From positions 1 through 49,077 of the forward strand of contig JAPOWK010000007.1 in NCBI GenBank assembly GCA_026707665.1: DNA of 49,077 nucleotides, given 5' to 3'. The number at the start of each line of letters is the position of its first letter. Positions within the stretch are counted from its first letter, which is position 1. Below, in pieces: positions 40,643-49,077 of the stretch. The notes under the pieces are model-generated. The model worked only from the letters and a program-made list of their open reading frames with translations. It made no database searches and was not told the DNA's origin. Source of the stretch: Chloroflexota bacterium (GTDB lineage: Bacteria; Chloroflexota; Anaerolineae; Aggregatilineales; Phototrophicaceae). The position numbers and the translations under genes are program-made.

Positions 40643-42022
40643 ATGAGCGAAACATTTGTCGGCATTCAGATCGGCGCGATCAGCTTTGTTGACGAGGGCG
40701 TCGAAGAAGTTCTCGACATCCTGCAAGAAAAGGCGGGCGTCAACGCGCTGTTGATTTCGGCGTTGAGCTGGAGCATCGGCAATGCCGGGCGCGCCGCCTT
40801 CGGCTTCCCCGATCATGGCGCGCAGGAAGCGGACAATCTGCGTGGCGGCGCCTTCTTTAAGCCGGACCCGCGCCACTACAGCAAGACCTTCATGAAGCAA
40901 TTTGCCGCCCCCGACGAGCTGTATGAGGGCTTCGATACGCTTGCTGATGTCATACCGGCGGCGCGCCGGCGCGGCCTGGATGTATATACCTACTACTGTG
41001 AGACTTCGAGCTCGGCCATCCGCTCCATTTGGCAGCCGGGCTTTCAGCATTTGCTCGATCGCGATCATCGCGGCCGGATGGCGACTCGTCCGTCGCTGCT
41101 GAATTCGGATTACAAGGCATTCTGGCACTCTGTATTCGCAGATTGGCTGAACAACCATGATCTGCGCGGCATTATGTGGGGGATTGAGCGGCAGAGCCCG
41201 CTGATGGACATCCTCCGCGGCGACAGCTCGACCGGCTTCGATGAGTATTATGTCGCTGAGGCACGGGCGCGCAATATCGACATCGAGCGGGCGATCAGCG
41301 GTTACTGCGCAATTGACGACTTGCTGGGGAGGGTTCGCGGCGGCGACCGACCAAAAGACGGCGTCTTTGTCCTACTGCTTCGGCAACTGCTTCGCTATCC
41401 CGAAGTCCTGCTCTGGGAGAAGATGTGGCTCGAATCTCATCATGCCTTTTATCGCGAGTTGTATGGTCTGGTGAAATTCCATGACCCCGGCTACGAATTC
41501 GGCATCGGCATCTGGCAAGTGATCAACACCTACAATCCCTACTTGAGAGCGCAATATGAGCAATCTGAGTATGCGCCCTATGCCGATTGGTTCAAGCCGG
41601 TGCTTTATCATACGCCGGCCGGGGCGCGCTTCGCTGAATTTGCCGCCTCCTGGGGGGCGGGCGTGCTGGCCGATGCCTCGCCCGATGGCGCCTACGACGC
41701 GCTGGCGACCGTGCTCGGCCTCGAAGAATTTGTTGCGCCGCGGACGGAGGGACCGCTGGCGGGCTTCAAGCCAGCCTACGTCAAGGAATGGACTGCGCGC
41801 CTGATCGAGGAGACGGGAAAGCCCGTCTACCCCGGGATCGGCGTCGGCGTTGGTCATCACGGTGAGAGCAAGGCAATCACACCGTCAGAGATCCGTGACG
41901 GCGTACACGCGGGCTTTGACGGCGGCGCGAGCGGCCTCATGATCTCGCGCAATTACTCGGAAGCGGAGCTGCGCAATCTGGCGGCTGTCGGTGATGCCCT
42001 GCGCGAACGTGGATTGATATAG
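40643..42022 (+). CDS. Uncharacterised TIM-barrel-like enzyme in a sugar operon
   Basis: 459 residues from ATG 40643 (MSETFVGIQIGAISFVDEGV), with AAGGA upstream at 40632-40636. I do not recognise a named family. Alternating strands and helices and conserved-looking strand ends suggest a beta-alpha barrel glycosidase or isomerase: GLDVYTYYCETSS, GIMWGIERQSPLMD, DPGYEFGIGIWQVINTYNPY, WFKPVLYHTPAG and VYPGIGVGVGHHG, with acidic residues after several strands. Near the end GFDGGASGLMISRNYSE resembles a phosphate or sugar-binding loop of glycoside hydrolase-like barrels. No signal peptide. It lies between two Gfo/Idh oxidoreductases; an oxidation/elimination type glycoside cleavage (as with GH4/GH109-like routes) is one speculative role. 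Confidence 0.6.
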   Translation: MSETFVGIQIGAISFVDEGVEEVLDILQEKAGVNALLISALSWSIGNAGRAAFGFPDHGAQEADNLRGGAFFKPDPRHYSKTFMKQFAAPDELYEGFDTLADVIPAARRRGLDVYTYYCETSSSAIRSIWQPGFQHLLDRDHRGRMATRPSLLNSDYKAFWHSVFADWLNNHDLRGIMWGIERQSPLMDILRGDSSTGFDEYYVAEARARNIDIERAISGYCAIDDLLGRVRGGDRPKDGVFVLLLRQLLRYPEVLLWEKMWLESHHAFYRELYGLVKFHDPGYEFGIGIWQVINTYNPYLRAQYEQSEYAPYADWFKPVLYHTPAGARFAEFAASWGAGVLADASPDGAYDALATVLGLEEFVAPRTEGPLAGFKPAYVKEWTARLIEETGKPVYPGIGVGVGHHGESKAITPSEIRDGVHAGFDGGASGLMISRNYSEAELRNLAAVGDALRERGLI

Positions 42023-42031
42023 GAGGCGGCG

Positions 42032-43099
42032 ATGACGATACGAGTGGGCATTATTGGCGCTAGTTTCGCACGCCAGGCTTACCTGCCGGCGCTGCGGACG
42101 ATCGACGATGTGGAGCTGGTGGCGATCGCGAGCGCTCGGCTAGTCAGCGCTCAGTCAGCGGCGGATGAGTTTGCCATCCCGCATGTGTACGACGACTGGC
42201 GGCGCATGATTGGCGAGCACGAATTCGACCTGGTCTGCATCGCGACGCCGACCGTATTCCACGCGCCGATGACGCTGGCGGCTCTGAGCGCTGGCGCGCA
42301 CGTGCTCTGCGAAAAGCCGATGGCGATGAATCAGGACGAATCGGCTGCGATGTTGGAACGGGCTGAGGCGGCGGGGATGCTGCATATCATCGGCCACGAA
42401 CTGCGCTTCAACCCCAACCGCCGCAAGATTAAGTCGCTGATCGATAGCGGCGAAATCGGCGAGGTACGCTACCTGAACATCCATAACGTCGGCCCCGCAT
42501 GGGGCGCTCCGGCATGGCGTCGGGCGGGCGACTGGTTGCTGCGCGAAGACATGGGCGGCGGACGGCTGGGCGCCAGCGGCTCGCACATGATTGACTTGCT
42601 GCGCTTTTGGTTGGGTGACATCGGCGCCGTCAGCGGGCGGGTGGCGACCATGGCGCCCGAGCGCATCGACAAAGACACCGGCGCAGCCTGGCGCGCGACA
42701 GCGGATGATCACTTCAGCTTTACGGCGGAGATGCGGAACGGCGCGCTGTGCTCGATCACTGTGAGTTTCAGCGGCCGTCATGGCAACGGTAGTCATACGC
42801 AGATTTCCGGCTCGCAAGGCACGATCATGCTGTCTGAAAGCGACGAGAAGCTGCTGGTGGCGCCAGCCGCCGAGGAAATGCAAGACATGAGTTTGCGCGA
42901 TCCTAATGCCGACCGGCCGGGCATCGGAACGGGGATATGGAATGTCTCCTTCGTCGCGCTGATGGAGGAGCTGATGGCGGCGATTCGCGAGAAACGTCAA
43001 CTGGCTTGGGGCGCGACCTTTTCCGACGGCCATCAATGTCAGATCGCGCTGGACGCCATCCGCCAGAGCAGCCGCGAGCGGCGCTGGGTAGCGCTGTAA
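42032..43099 (+). CDS. Gfo/Idh/MocA-family oxidoreductase
   Basis: 355 residues; ATG 42032 has AGGAGG (42021-42026) upstream. Rossmann motif GIIGASFARQAYLPAL, EKP in VLCEKPMAMNQDES, GHELRFNPNRRKIK after it, and the C-terminal GGGRLGASGSHMIDLLRFWL with the conserved His. It differs clearly from the other Gfo/Idh protein of this operon, so the two probably act on different intermediates or cofactors of one pathway. It is the last gene of the epimerase operon; Uma2 genes with their own promoters follow. Confidence 0.9.
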   Translation: MTIRVGIIGASFARQAYLPALRTIDDVELVAIASARLVSAQSAADEFAIPHVYDDWRRMIGEHEFDLVCIATPTVFHAPMTLAALSAGAHVLCEKPMAMNQDESAAMLERAEAAGMLHIIGHELRFNPNRRKIKSLIDSGEIGEVRYLNIHNVGPAWGAPAWRRAGDWLLREDMGGGRLGASGSHMIDLLRFWLGDIGAVSGRVATMAPERIDKDTGAAWRATADDHFSFTAEMRNGALCSITVSFSGRHGNGSHTQISGSQGTIMLSESDEKLLVAPAAEEMQDMSLRDPNADRPGIGTGIWNVSFVALMEELMAAIREKRQLAWGATFSDGHQCQIALDAIRQSSRERRWVAL

Positions 43100-43129
43100 C
43101 CACCTTTATGGATGCGATGACTGGAATGC

Positions 43130-43135
43130 TATAAT
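43130..43135 (+). promoter_or_regulatory. -10 element of Uma2 copy 1
   Basis: A perfect TATAAT, 31 bases before ATG 43167. No convincing -35 at 16-18 bases. Confidence 0.35.
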
Positions 43136-43166
43136 ATCGACACGGGATCTTGCGCGAGGAAGAATC

Positions 43167-43772
43167 ATGGTTATCGAACGCGTGCAAAAGATGAGCGTCG
43201 AAGAATTTCTGCACTTTGCGGAGAGCAGTGAGGAGTGGCATGAGTACATCGACGGCGAACTGTATCCTATGACCACTCCAACACTTAGGCATAACATCAT
43301 TGGCAATAATATCGCGTTCAGTCTAAGGTCGCTGCTGGCTGGAAAGAACTGTCATGCACTTGGCATGGGACAGGGCGTCCGAGTCGGCGCGACAAGATTC
43401 CTCATACCGGATGTTTGCGTTGTCTGTGACCAACCATTGCTCGAAACCGATACCCGTATCTTGTTGAACCCGGTGCTGGTTGGCGAGGTCACATCGCCGA
43501 CTACTGTCAATATCGATCGTGGCGCCAAGCGTGACTTTTACTTCCAGGCGCCTTCAATAGAAATCTATCTCGTTGTAGATCAAGACCGTTTGAATGTGGA
43601 GTTGCATACCCGGGACGGCGCCGGTTGGCGGACTGTAAAGTACTCAAAAATAGATGACGAATTACTGCTCGAGGCGCTGAATTGCAGCCTGTCGTTGCGC
43701 GATATCTATCGCAATGTCAAATTTGAAACCAGGGATTCATCAGACGCGAATGAAGCGGAAGTAAGCTCCTAG
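43167..43772 (+). CDS. Uma2-family PD-(D/E)XK nuclease-like protein, copy 1
   Basis: 201 residues; ATG follows GAGGAAG. The Uma2 fold (DUF820) shows MSVEEFLHFAE, the WHEYIDGELYPMT strand, IPDVCVVCDQPL (active-site Asp) and LVGEVTSPTT (the Glu of the D-x(n)-ExK-type site, although the Lys position is not obvious), then KRDFYFQ and IEIYLVVDQDRLNVEL. Many genomes of this type carry dozens of Uma2 genes of unknown function. A paralogue lies 169 bases downstream. The first and last coding segments of the two are nearly identical at DNA level while the middle has diverged. Confidence 0.88.
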   Translation: MVIERVQKMSVEEFLHFAESSEEWHEYIDGELYPMTTPTLRHNIIGNNIAFSLRSLLAGKNCHALGMGQGVRVGATRFLIPDVCVVCDQPLLETDTRILLNPVLVGEVTSPTTVNIDRGAKRDFYFQAPSIEIYLVVDQDRLNVELHTRDGAGWRTVKYSKIDDELLLEALNCSLSLRDIYRNVKFETRDSSDANEAEVSS

Positions 43773-43880
43773 CCGGTGGATTGAAACACTTAAAACCCCA
43801 TGCCCGGCGAATTTTTTTGGAACGGGGAGTTTAGCAGACAGACTATATCTGTAGAGTTTGCCACGCCTTGGTGAGCCTAT

Positions 43881-43910
43881 TTCACAATCGTTTGCCGGTG
43901 TTGATACAAT
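43881..43910 (+). promoter_or_regulatory. Promoter of Uma2 copy 2
   Basis: TTCACA (43881-43886), 18-base spacer, TACAAT (43905-43910), about 31 bases before ATG 43942. This mirrors the spacing of the -10 element before copy 1. Confidence 0.45.
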
Positions 43911-43941
43911 GATTTCTGATTGAGCTGCGCGAGGAAGAATC

Positions 43942-44547
43942 ATGGTAATTGAACGCGTCCAAAAGATGAGCGTCGAAGAGTTTCTGAACTTTGCGGAGAG
44001 AAGTGAATACCCGTATGAATTCATTGAGGGCGAGCCAATTGAGATGACTGGTGGGAAACTGAATCATTTTCGGCTTATCAACCGGCTTCAGCAACTCCTG
44101 GAGAGTCTGCTGCCCGACTCCGATTGCGAGGTGCTGGGAAGCGGCATGCTTGTTAGAGTTGGTGACGCGAGCCTGGTATCCCCGGACGTGATTGTCGTCT
44201 GCGGCGAGCCGGAAACAGAGTCCGATACCCGCATTCTGCTCAATCCAATCCTCGTCGTCGAAGTCACGTCGCCGTCTTCAATCGACCATGACCGGGTGGT
44301 GAAGCGAGATTTCTATGAGTCGGTCGATTCGATTCAAGCCTACCTGATCGTGGATCAAGATCGAATGTTGGCGGAACTCTTTGCGCGCACTGAGACCGGG
44401 TGGCATTTGCAGACATTCTCCCAGTCCGATGAAGAGGTTCCATTGAAAGCGCTGAATTGCAGCCTGTCGTTGCGCGATATCTATCGCAATGTCGAATTTG
44501 AAACCGGGGATTCATCAGACGCGAATGAAGCGGAAGGAAGCGTCTGA
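43942..44547 (+). CDS. Uma2-family PD-(D/E)XK nuclease-like protein, copy 2
   Basis: 201 residues, the same length as copy 1. Nuclease-fold motifs: SPDVIVVCGEPE (Asp), LVVEVTSPSS (Glu), VVKRDFYES and IQAYLIVDQDRMLAEL. Copy 2 has a central YEFIEGEPIEMTGGKLNHFR where copy 1 has YIDGELYPMTTPTLRHN; the HF or HN motif before the long helix is typical. The 5' segment from the ribosome binding site to about codon 20 and the 3' segment from LNCSLSLRDIYRNV to beyond the stop match copy 1 almost base for base. It has its own promoter. No other gene follows on this strand. Confidence 0.88.
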   Translation: MVIERVQKMSVEEFLNFAERSEYPYEFIEGEPIEMTGGKLNHFRLINRLQQLLESLLPDSDCEVLGSGMLVRVGDASLVSPDVIVVCGEPETESDTRILLNPILVVEVTSPSSIDHDRVVKRDFYESVDSIQAYLIVDQDRMLAELFARTETGWHLQTFSQSDEEVPLKALNCSLSLRDIYRNVEFETGDSSDANEAEGSV

Positions 44548-44944
44548 GTCCGTGGATTCGGACTTTTCTCACTAGTGGACGATACAGCTAATATCCTTAA
44601 GCCTTCGTGCGTGGCGCAGCCTAATTCTTGCGTTTTCAATCCAACATATTCTTGGCGCCGCAATCCTTTTCCGCTGCTGGGCACGCCATCAGCAACGAAG
44701 ACGATATCACGTAGCCGATTCATCGCAAGTTTTCGGGCGGAATACCAAGCAAGAGCTGTGTCAGACAGGCGGTATAGAATACATTTGAAGCGGTTTTCTG
44801 ATTATAACCGCTCCGGAGGTTGCCGGAAATCACTCTGATCTGGACAATGGGAATCCGCAGATGGGCTTGTGCAAACAGGTATCGCAGCGTATCAGTCGAT
44901 ACTTTCATCTGTCGACAAAAGATTGAACAATTCGGATCCGCTTC
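44548..44944. other. Intergenic region without a supported gene
   Basis: About 400 bases between the stops of Uma2 copy 2 and the convergent flavoprotein. A short open stretch on the minus strand (44720-44908, opening MKVSTDTLRYLFAQAHLRI) and one overlapping its end have no recognised family, no clear ribosome binding site and look like decayed sequence. Confidence 0.4.
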
Positions 44945-47392
44945 TCAAACCCTTACTCGCTCGCTCTTGGGGTCATAAAATGGCTTTAGCGATGCTCTCG
45001 CTGGTATACGCTCGCCAGCGACTTCAATCTCATAGGCGCCGGCCCTAATGTATTCCGCTGTTATGACTTCATCGCCGGCGATATAGCCCAACCCTATGGC
45101 TGCGCCAAGCGTATACCCAAACATGCCAGAGCAAATATGACCTACAATCTGGTCGTTCCGCCAAATCGGCTCGTTGTGGTAAAGCAACGGTTTTTTGTCT
45201 TCAAGGGCAAACATGACCAAGCGTTTCTTAACGCCTTGCTCTTTTTGCTTCAGTAAGACGTCACGCCCGTTAAAGTTGACATCTTTTTTGAAGTTGACCG
45301 CAAATCCGAGGCCCGCCTCAAAGGGCGTGTCTTCAGCGCCAATGTCGTGTCCCCAATGTCGATAGCCCTTTTCAATGCGCAATGAGTTTAGGGCATGGTA
45401 GCCACAAGGTAGCAAATCAAAGGCGGCGCCTTCGGCTAAGATGGCGTCGTAGGCATGCTGGGCGAAATCTGACGAGACATAGAGTTCCCAGCCCAACTCA
45501 CCGACATAGGTCATTCTCGTGGCTCTTAGCCGAGCATGGGCAAAATCTATTACTTGTGAGCTGCCAAAGGGAAAAGCCTCGGTCGATAAATCGGCATCGG
45601 TAAGCTTGCGTAACAGCGCTCTTGAATTTGGCCCCATCACGCTCAAGACCGCATAAGCCGAGGTCATATCGGTTAACACCGCAAAGGCATCGGGTCCGAT
45701 CTGGCGCTTGATCCAGTAAAATGTCTTGGTTTGACTGCTACCCGAGTCGACAATGAAGAAGCTGTCCTGCTCTATTCTGGTGACGGTAAGGTCAGCCTCA
45801 ATGCCGCCGCGCTCATTTAATAGCTGCGTATAAACCACTTTCCCGATTGGGACGTCAATGTTGTTGCCGCAGACGCGGTTGAGAATTCGCAGCGCGTCCC
45901 GACCCTGGAACAAGAACTTGGCAAAGGATGTCTGGTCAAACAGCCCGACATTCTCCCGCACCGCACGGTGCTCGTTGCCAGCGTGGTCAAACCAGTTTTG
46001 CCGACCATAACTGTAGTCATACACCGGCTCCACACCGGGCGGCGCAAACCAGTTGGCTCGCTCCCAGCCGGCCGTCTCGCCAAAGCAAGCGCCCTGCTGA
46101 GCCAAGCGGTCATGCAAGGGCGATTTCCGAAGGCCACGGCTGGACTCGAATTGCCGAAAGGGCCAGTGCATGTCGTAGAGCAATCCCAAAGATTCCGTAA
46201 CGCGCTCACGCAAATAGTTTTTGTTATTTTGAAAGAAGAAATTGCGCCGGATATCCACATCCCATAAGTCCAGCGGCGGATGACCCTGGATGATCCACTC
46301 AGCCAGCACCTTACCCACCCCGCCGGACGATTGAATGCCAATCGAGTTAAATCCAGCCGCGACAAAAAAGTTCTTCAGTTCCGGCGCTTCGCCCAGTTGG
46401 TAGCGGTCATCGGGGGTAAAGCTTTCGGGCCCATTCATGAAGGTGTGGATGCCAATGGTTCCCATCAGTGGCATGCGGTGGATGACCTTTTCAAATGTCG
46501 GTGCAATATGCTCCCAATCTTCGCCCAGCGTGCCAAACTCGAAATCGGGCGGAATGCCATCCATGCCCCAGGGCTTGGCTTTGAGTTCAAAAAAGCCGGT
46601 CAAAATCGCGCCCACCTCTTCTTTGTAATAGGCGCTGCCACCGGTGTCTCGTAATACCGGTCGATTTTGCTCAAGGCCCGGTACGGGTTCGGTGACAAGG
46701 TAAAAATGCTCGGCGGCGTGCAAGGGTACATTTACTCCCGCCATTTTTCCTACTTCCCTGCTCCACATCCCGGCGCAGTTGACGACGAACTCAGCCTGAA
46801 TATCGCCTTGGTCTGTGGCCACGCCAGTTATCCGCCCGTCCTCCTGATGTATCGCTGTTACCCTGATGTTTTCGAAAATCGAGGCGCCGTGCATCTCCGC
46901 CCCTTTGGCAAAGGCGCGGGTCGTATCGATCGGGTTTGTTTGGCCATCGCCCGGCAGATAGACCGCTCCAACCAGGTCGTCAACACGCATCATCGGCCAC
47001 ATATGCGCTACTTCTTTGATCGAGATAACTTCAACCTCAAGCCCAAAAACCTTAGCCATTGAAGCCCCGCGCAGCAGCTCCTCATAGCGCTCCCGGTTAG
47101 TAGCTATTGATATTGAACCGGTCTGCTTAAAGCCCGTGTCCTGGCCGGTTTCTTCTCCCAGTTCGCGAAATAACTCCGTGGTGTATTGGGCTAATTTGGT
47201 CATATTCTGTGTGGCTCGCAATTGCCCAACCAAACCGGCCGCGTGCCAGGTTGTGCCGCTGGTAAGCACTTTTCTTTCCAACAAAACAACATCGTCCATG
47301 CCCAATTTGGCCAGGTGATAAGCCACGCTGCAGCCTATGACGCCACCCCCAATAATCACCACCTGAGCCTGGCTTGGAATCGTTTTGTTCAT
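44945..47392 (-). CDS. Dimethylglycine/sarcosine dehydrogenase-like flavoprotein with GcvT domains
   Basis: 815 residues. An N-terminal FAD-binding DAO domain (VVIIGGGVIGCSVAYHLAKL) is followed by TSGTTWHAAGL; His50 corresponds to the His that binds FAD covalently in dimethylglycine dehydrogenase. An FAO_M linker (about 380-435) leads to a GcvT-like folate domain (about 440-705) and its C-terminal barrel (about 715-810). It oxidatively demethylates an N-methylated glycine, passing the one-carbon unit to tetrahydrofolate. ATG 47392 shares a base with the stop of the P1 peptidase (TAATG). Dimethylglycine, sarcosine or a related N-methyl amine are all possible substrates. Its base composition looks lower in GC than the operons to the left. 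Confidence 0.9.
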   Translation of the reverse strand: MNKTIPSQAQVVIIGGGVIGCSVAYHLAKLGMDDVVLLERKVLTSGTTWHAAGLVGQLRATQNMTKLAQYTTELFRELGEETGQDTGFKQTGSISIATNRERYEELLRGASMAKVFGLEVEVISIKEVAHMWPMMRVDDLVGAVYLPGDGQTNPIDTTRAFAKGAEMHGASIFENIRVTAIHQEDGRITGVATDQGDIQAEFVVNCAGMWSREVGKMAGVNVPLHAAEHFYLVTEPVPGLEQNRPVLRDTGGSAYYKEEVGAILTGFFELKAKPWGMDGIPPDFEFGTLGEDWEHIAPTFEKVIHRMPLMGTIGIHTFMNGPESFTPDDRYQLGEAPELKNFFVAAGFNSIGIQSSGGVGKVLAEWIIQGHPPLDLWDVDIRRNFFFQNNKNYLRERVTESLGLLYDMHWPFRQFESSRGLRKSPLHDRLAQQGACFGETAGWERANWFAPPGVEPVYDYSYGRQNWFDHAGNEHRAVRENVGLFDQTSFAKFLFQGRDALRILNRVCGNNIDVPIGKVVYTQLLNERGGIEADLTVTRIEQDSFFIVDSGSSQTKTFYWIKRQIGPDAFAVLTDMTSAYAVLSVMGPNSRALLRKLTDADLSTEAFPFGSSQVIDFAHARLRATRMTYVGELGWELYVSSDFAQHAYDAILAEGAAFDLLPCGYHALNSLRIEKGYRHWGHDIGAEDTPFEAGLGFAVNFKKDVNFNGRDVLLKQKEQGVKKRLVMFALEDKKPLLYHNEPIWRNDQIVGHICSGMFGYTLGAAIGLGYIAGDEVITAEYIRAGAYEIEVAGERIPARASLKPFYDPKSERVRV

Positions 47393-48456
47393 TAGTGAGC
47401 CCGTCCCATAAGCCGCTCTAACTCGTCGAGCGGGAGTTCGTAGGCCGTTCGCCCCCTGAAACCCGTCATGGTCTCGGCCGTCGTCAGGGCGTTCAAAATC
47501 GCTTCTTCGACCGCTTCCACTACGCCGAGGAAGAAATCGTTAAGCTGGTCGTTTGGCAGCATTTGAAGCTCGTACGGCTTTTGCGTTTCACTCGCCAACT
47601 GGTTGCCAGTGGCGAAAGCCAGGAAGATGTCGCCGCTGCCGTTGTAACCCATCCCGCCTACCCGCGCCAATCCAATTGTGGCGCGCTGTGCCAGGCGTTT
47701 GCACTGAGAGTGTACCAATGGCGCATCGGTGGCGATGATGACGATGATTGAACTCCCACCTGGGGGTTCCGCCCGAGCCGAGGGGACGCTTTCGATTGTG
47801 ATCTCCCGCCCGACTGGGACGCCGTCCACCCGCAGGTCTTCGCGCTCCCCGTAATTTGCTTGCACCAAGGCGCCGACGGTGTAGGTCCCGCTGGGACAGC
47901 TGACCATCCGCGAAGCCGTTCCAATCCCACCCTTGAACTCGTGACAGATCATCCCGGTTCCGCCACCGACATTGCCTTCCGCCACCGGGCCGCTTCGCGC
48001 GGATTCTATTGCCTGATACACGTGGTCTTTCGTGACGTGAAAGGCAGCCATATCATTCAGCCAGCCGTCCCAGGTTTCGGCGACGACGGGAAGGTCCCAA
48101 ACCTCCGTCCAGCCATATTCGTAGGCGTAGTTGTTCAAAGCCTCATGCACCGTGCCCACCTGCGCGGTATTGGTGAGGGCGATGGGCGATGTGAGCATCC
48201 CCGACTCCGCGATCCAATGGACGCCGGTCATCTCGCCGCTGCCGTTGAGTGTGTGGGTGGCGGCGAAGGCATGGTTTCTCCAAATCGCGCCCTCACGCGG
48301 CAGTATGACGGTCACGCCCGTGCGGGCTACGCGCGGCTCATCGCAAATCAAAGTGCTGTGGCCAACGAGTACACCAGGTACATCAGTGATTGCGTTGTAT
48401 TTTCCCGGGGGCAGCCGCCCGACGGTGATGCCTAAATCCCGCAATCGCTTTCGCAC
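47392..48456 (-). CDS. P1-family (DmpA-like) aminopeptidase
   Basis: 354 residues. N-terminal-nucleophile peptidase of the DmpA/BapA type: KYNAITDVPGVLVGHSTL at the start, EGNVGGGTGMICHEFKGGIG in the middle, and the autoprocessing site PPGGSSIIVIIATDAPL, where cleavage before Ser235 should release the active chain. The C-terminus has VGGMGYNGSGDIFLAFATGN. Such enzymes release N-terminal residues from peptides, amides or esters, including D- and beta-amino acids. The GTG at 48456 is used; no good ribosome binding site is seen. Its last base overlaps the flavoprotein start, so the two are coupled and may feed one amino-acid breakdown route. Confidence 0.92.
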   Translation of the reverse strand: MRKRLRDLGITVGRLPPGKYNAITDVPGVLVGHSTLICDEPRVARTGVTVILPREGAIWRNHAFAATHTLNGSGEMTGVHWIAESGMLTSPIALTNTAQVGTVHEALNNYAYEYGWTEVWDLPVVAETWDGWLNDMAAFHVTKDHVYQAIESARSGPVAEGNVGGGTGMICHEFKGGIGTASRMVSCPSGTYTVGALVQANYGEREDLRVDGVPVGREITIESVPSARAEPPGGSSIIVIIATDAPLVHSQCKRLAQRATIGLARVGGMGYNGSGDIFLAFATGNQLASETQKPYELQMLPNDQLNDFFLGVVEAVEEAILNALTTAETMTGFRGRTAYELPLDELERLMGRAH

Positions 48457-48483
48457 GGTTACACTACCATCTGGAGAAAAAGG

Positions 48484-49077
48484 TCACCCTAAACCAAGCC
48501 GCGCATCGGCCACCATCTTGTGGAATTCCAGCCCGCTCGCCATCGCTTGTGCGAGGAAAGCCGCCTCATCGCCTGCGTAGACATTCCCTTGGTCCGTCGG
48601 CATGCGGAGCTCTATCGTCATGTATTCCTTGTCGTAAGCGGATGCGGCAATAATACGGGCTAGCCGATCCCAGTCGACCGTGCCGGAAAAAATGAGACCG
48701 TGTTGATCGGCGGTGCTGTCGTTGTCGTTCAGATGAAACGCAATTAAGCGATCTTTCACCGCTTCAGCGAAGTCCAAGCCGTCACCGGTGATATTGCCAT
48801 GACCGGGATCGTAGCAGATGCCCACATCTGAAGGGTCGTAGGCGGCCAATACGTTATGCAATGTACTGTGGTTGTCCAGCAAATTTTCAAATGCGATGCG
48901 AACGCCCCTCTCCCTGGCATAAGGTAGCAGCTTATCCATTGAGCGATGGACCGCCTCCCAAAAGGCGATGCTTTTGCCAGCTTCGTCAGGCCGTGGCAGA
49001 TGCAGCACGATCACATCTGTGTCAAGTCGGTTCGCCATATGAATGCGATTTTTGACCAGTTCCAGCCCGGCCAAGCG
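48484..49077 (-). CDS. Sugar phosphate isomerase/epimerase (xylose isomerase-like TIM barrel), partial
   Basis: At least 198 residues; the frame is open to the window edge, so the N-terminus is missing. AP-endonuclease-2/xylose isomerase-like fold with metal-ligand strands: VRIAFENLLDN (Glu), VGICYDPGHGN (Asp), LIAFHLNDND (His, Asp) and YMTIELRMP (Glu). These enzymes isomerise or epimerise keto-sugars and inosose-type compounds. It ends 27 bases before the P1 peptidase start and is probably in the same transcript. Confidence 0.85.
   Translation of the reverse strand, partial: RLAGLELVKNRIHMANRLDTDVIVLHLPRPDEAGKSIAFWEAVHRSMDKLLPYARERGVRIAFENLLDNHSTLHNVLAAYDPSDVGICYDPGHGNITGDGLDFAEAVKDRLIAFHLNDNDSTADQHGLIFSGTVDWDRLARIIAASAYDKEYMTIELRMPTDQGNVYAGDEAAFLAQAMASGLEFHKMVADARLGLG

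Noticed and set aside
44548..44944. Possible transposase remnant between Uma2 copy 2 and the flavoprotein
   Set aside because: Translations show no recognisable transposase motif and no inverted repeats were found; left as an unassigned intergenic region.

Overview
The window reads as a high-GC bacterial chromosome segment, most likely from an uncultured Chloroflexota (Anaerolineae or Caldilineae type). This is an inference. It rests on the mix of families (UxaA and LarA-type proteins, enolase-superfamily dehydratase, SMP-30, M32, P1 peptidase, several Gfo/Idh oxidoreductases, paired Uma2 genes, a CSLxxAI-type beta-helix surface protein) and on two families of short intergenic palindromic repeats that I associate with that phylum. 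No rRNA, tRNA, CRISPR array or intact insertion sequence was seen.

Layout. 1-5.5 kb (+): split UxaA-family dehydratase, LarA-like racemase, a lower-GC two-gene DUF6978/DUF1828 module, and an MFS transporter. 5.5-7.1 kb (-): malate synthase A. 7.5-11.4 kb: a GT-C-like membrane protein facing a GT4 glycosyltransferase. 11.4-14.6 kb: a gene-poor, lower-GC accessory island with an XRE regulator between two degenerate direct repeats, decayed coding stretches, and a PIN toxin/HTH antitoxin pair with a leader ORF and 9-bp iterons. 14.6-17.7 kb (-): a kinase/M23/class III phospholyase fusion. 17.9-21.3 kb (+): a RecA paralogue lacking its catalytic residues, then a secreted FN3/beta-helix/LysM protein. 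21.5-24.2 kb (+): two duplicated GT39-like genes, the second split at a run of 15 G.

24.2-38.4 kb is almost entirely minus-strand catabolic operons. PH protein, SDR, M32 carboxypeptidase, GH3 glucosidase, galactonate-type dehydratase and SMP-30 lactonase form one run. Amidohydrolase and DHDPS-like aldolase form a second. Hydantoinase/allantoinase, M20 peptidase, VOC protein, nitroreductase and a DUF6092-like protein form a third. A small + strand pair (a broken exported protein and a membrane peptide) sits between the second and third. 38.6-43.1 kb (+) is an epimerase, Gfo/Idh, unrecognised enzyme, Gfo/Idh operon. 43.1-44.5 kb holds two Uma2 paralogues. 44.9-49.1 kb (-) is a DMGDH/sarcosine dehydrogenase-like flavoprotein, a P1 peptidase and a truncated TIM-barrel isomerase.

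The metabolic theme is scavenging of sugar acids, glycosides, peptides, hydantoin-like cyclic amides and methylated glycines. The parts most worth a second look are the catalytically stripped RecA paralogue under a palindromic operator, the poly-G-interrupted glycosyltransferase with its fossil SMP-30 tail, the 53-bp palindrome-forming insertion in a signal peptide, the DUF6978/DUF1828 pair, and the face-to-face consensus promoters at 38.4-38.5 kb.
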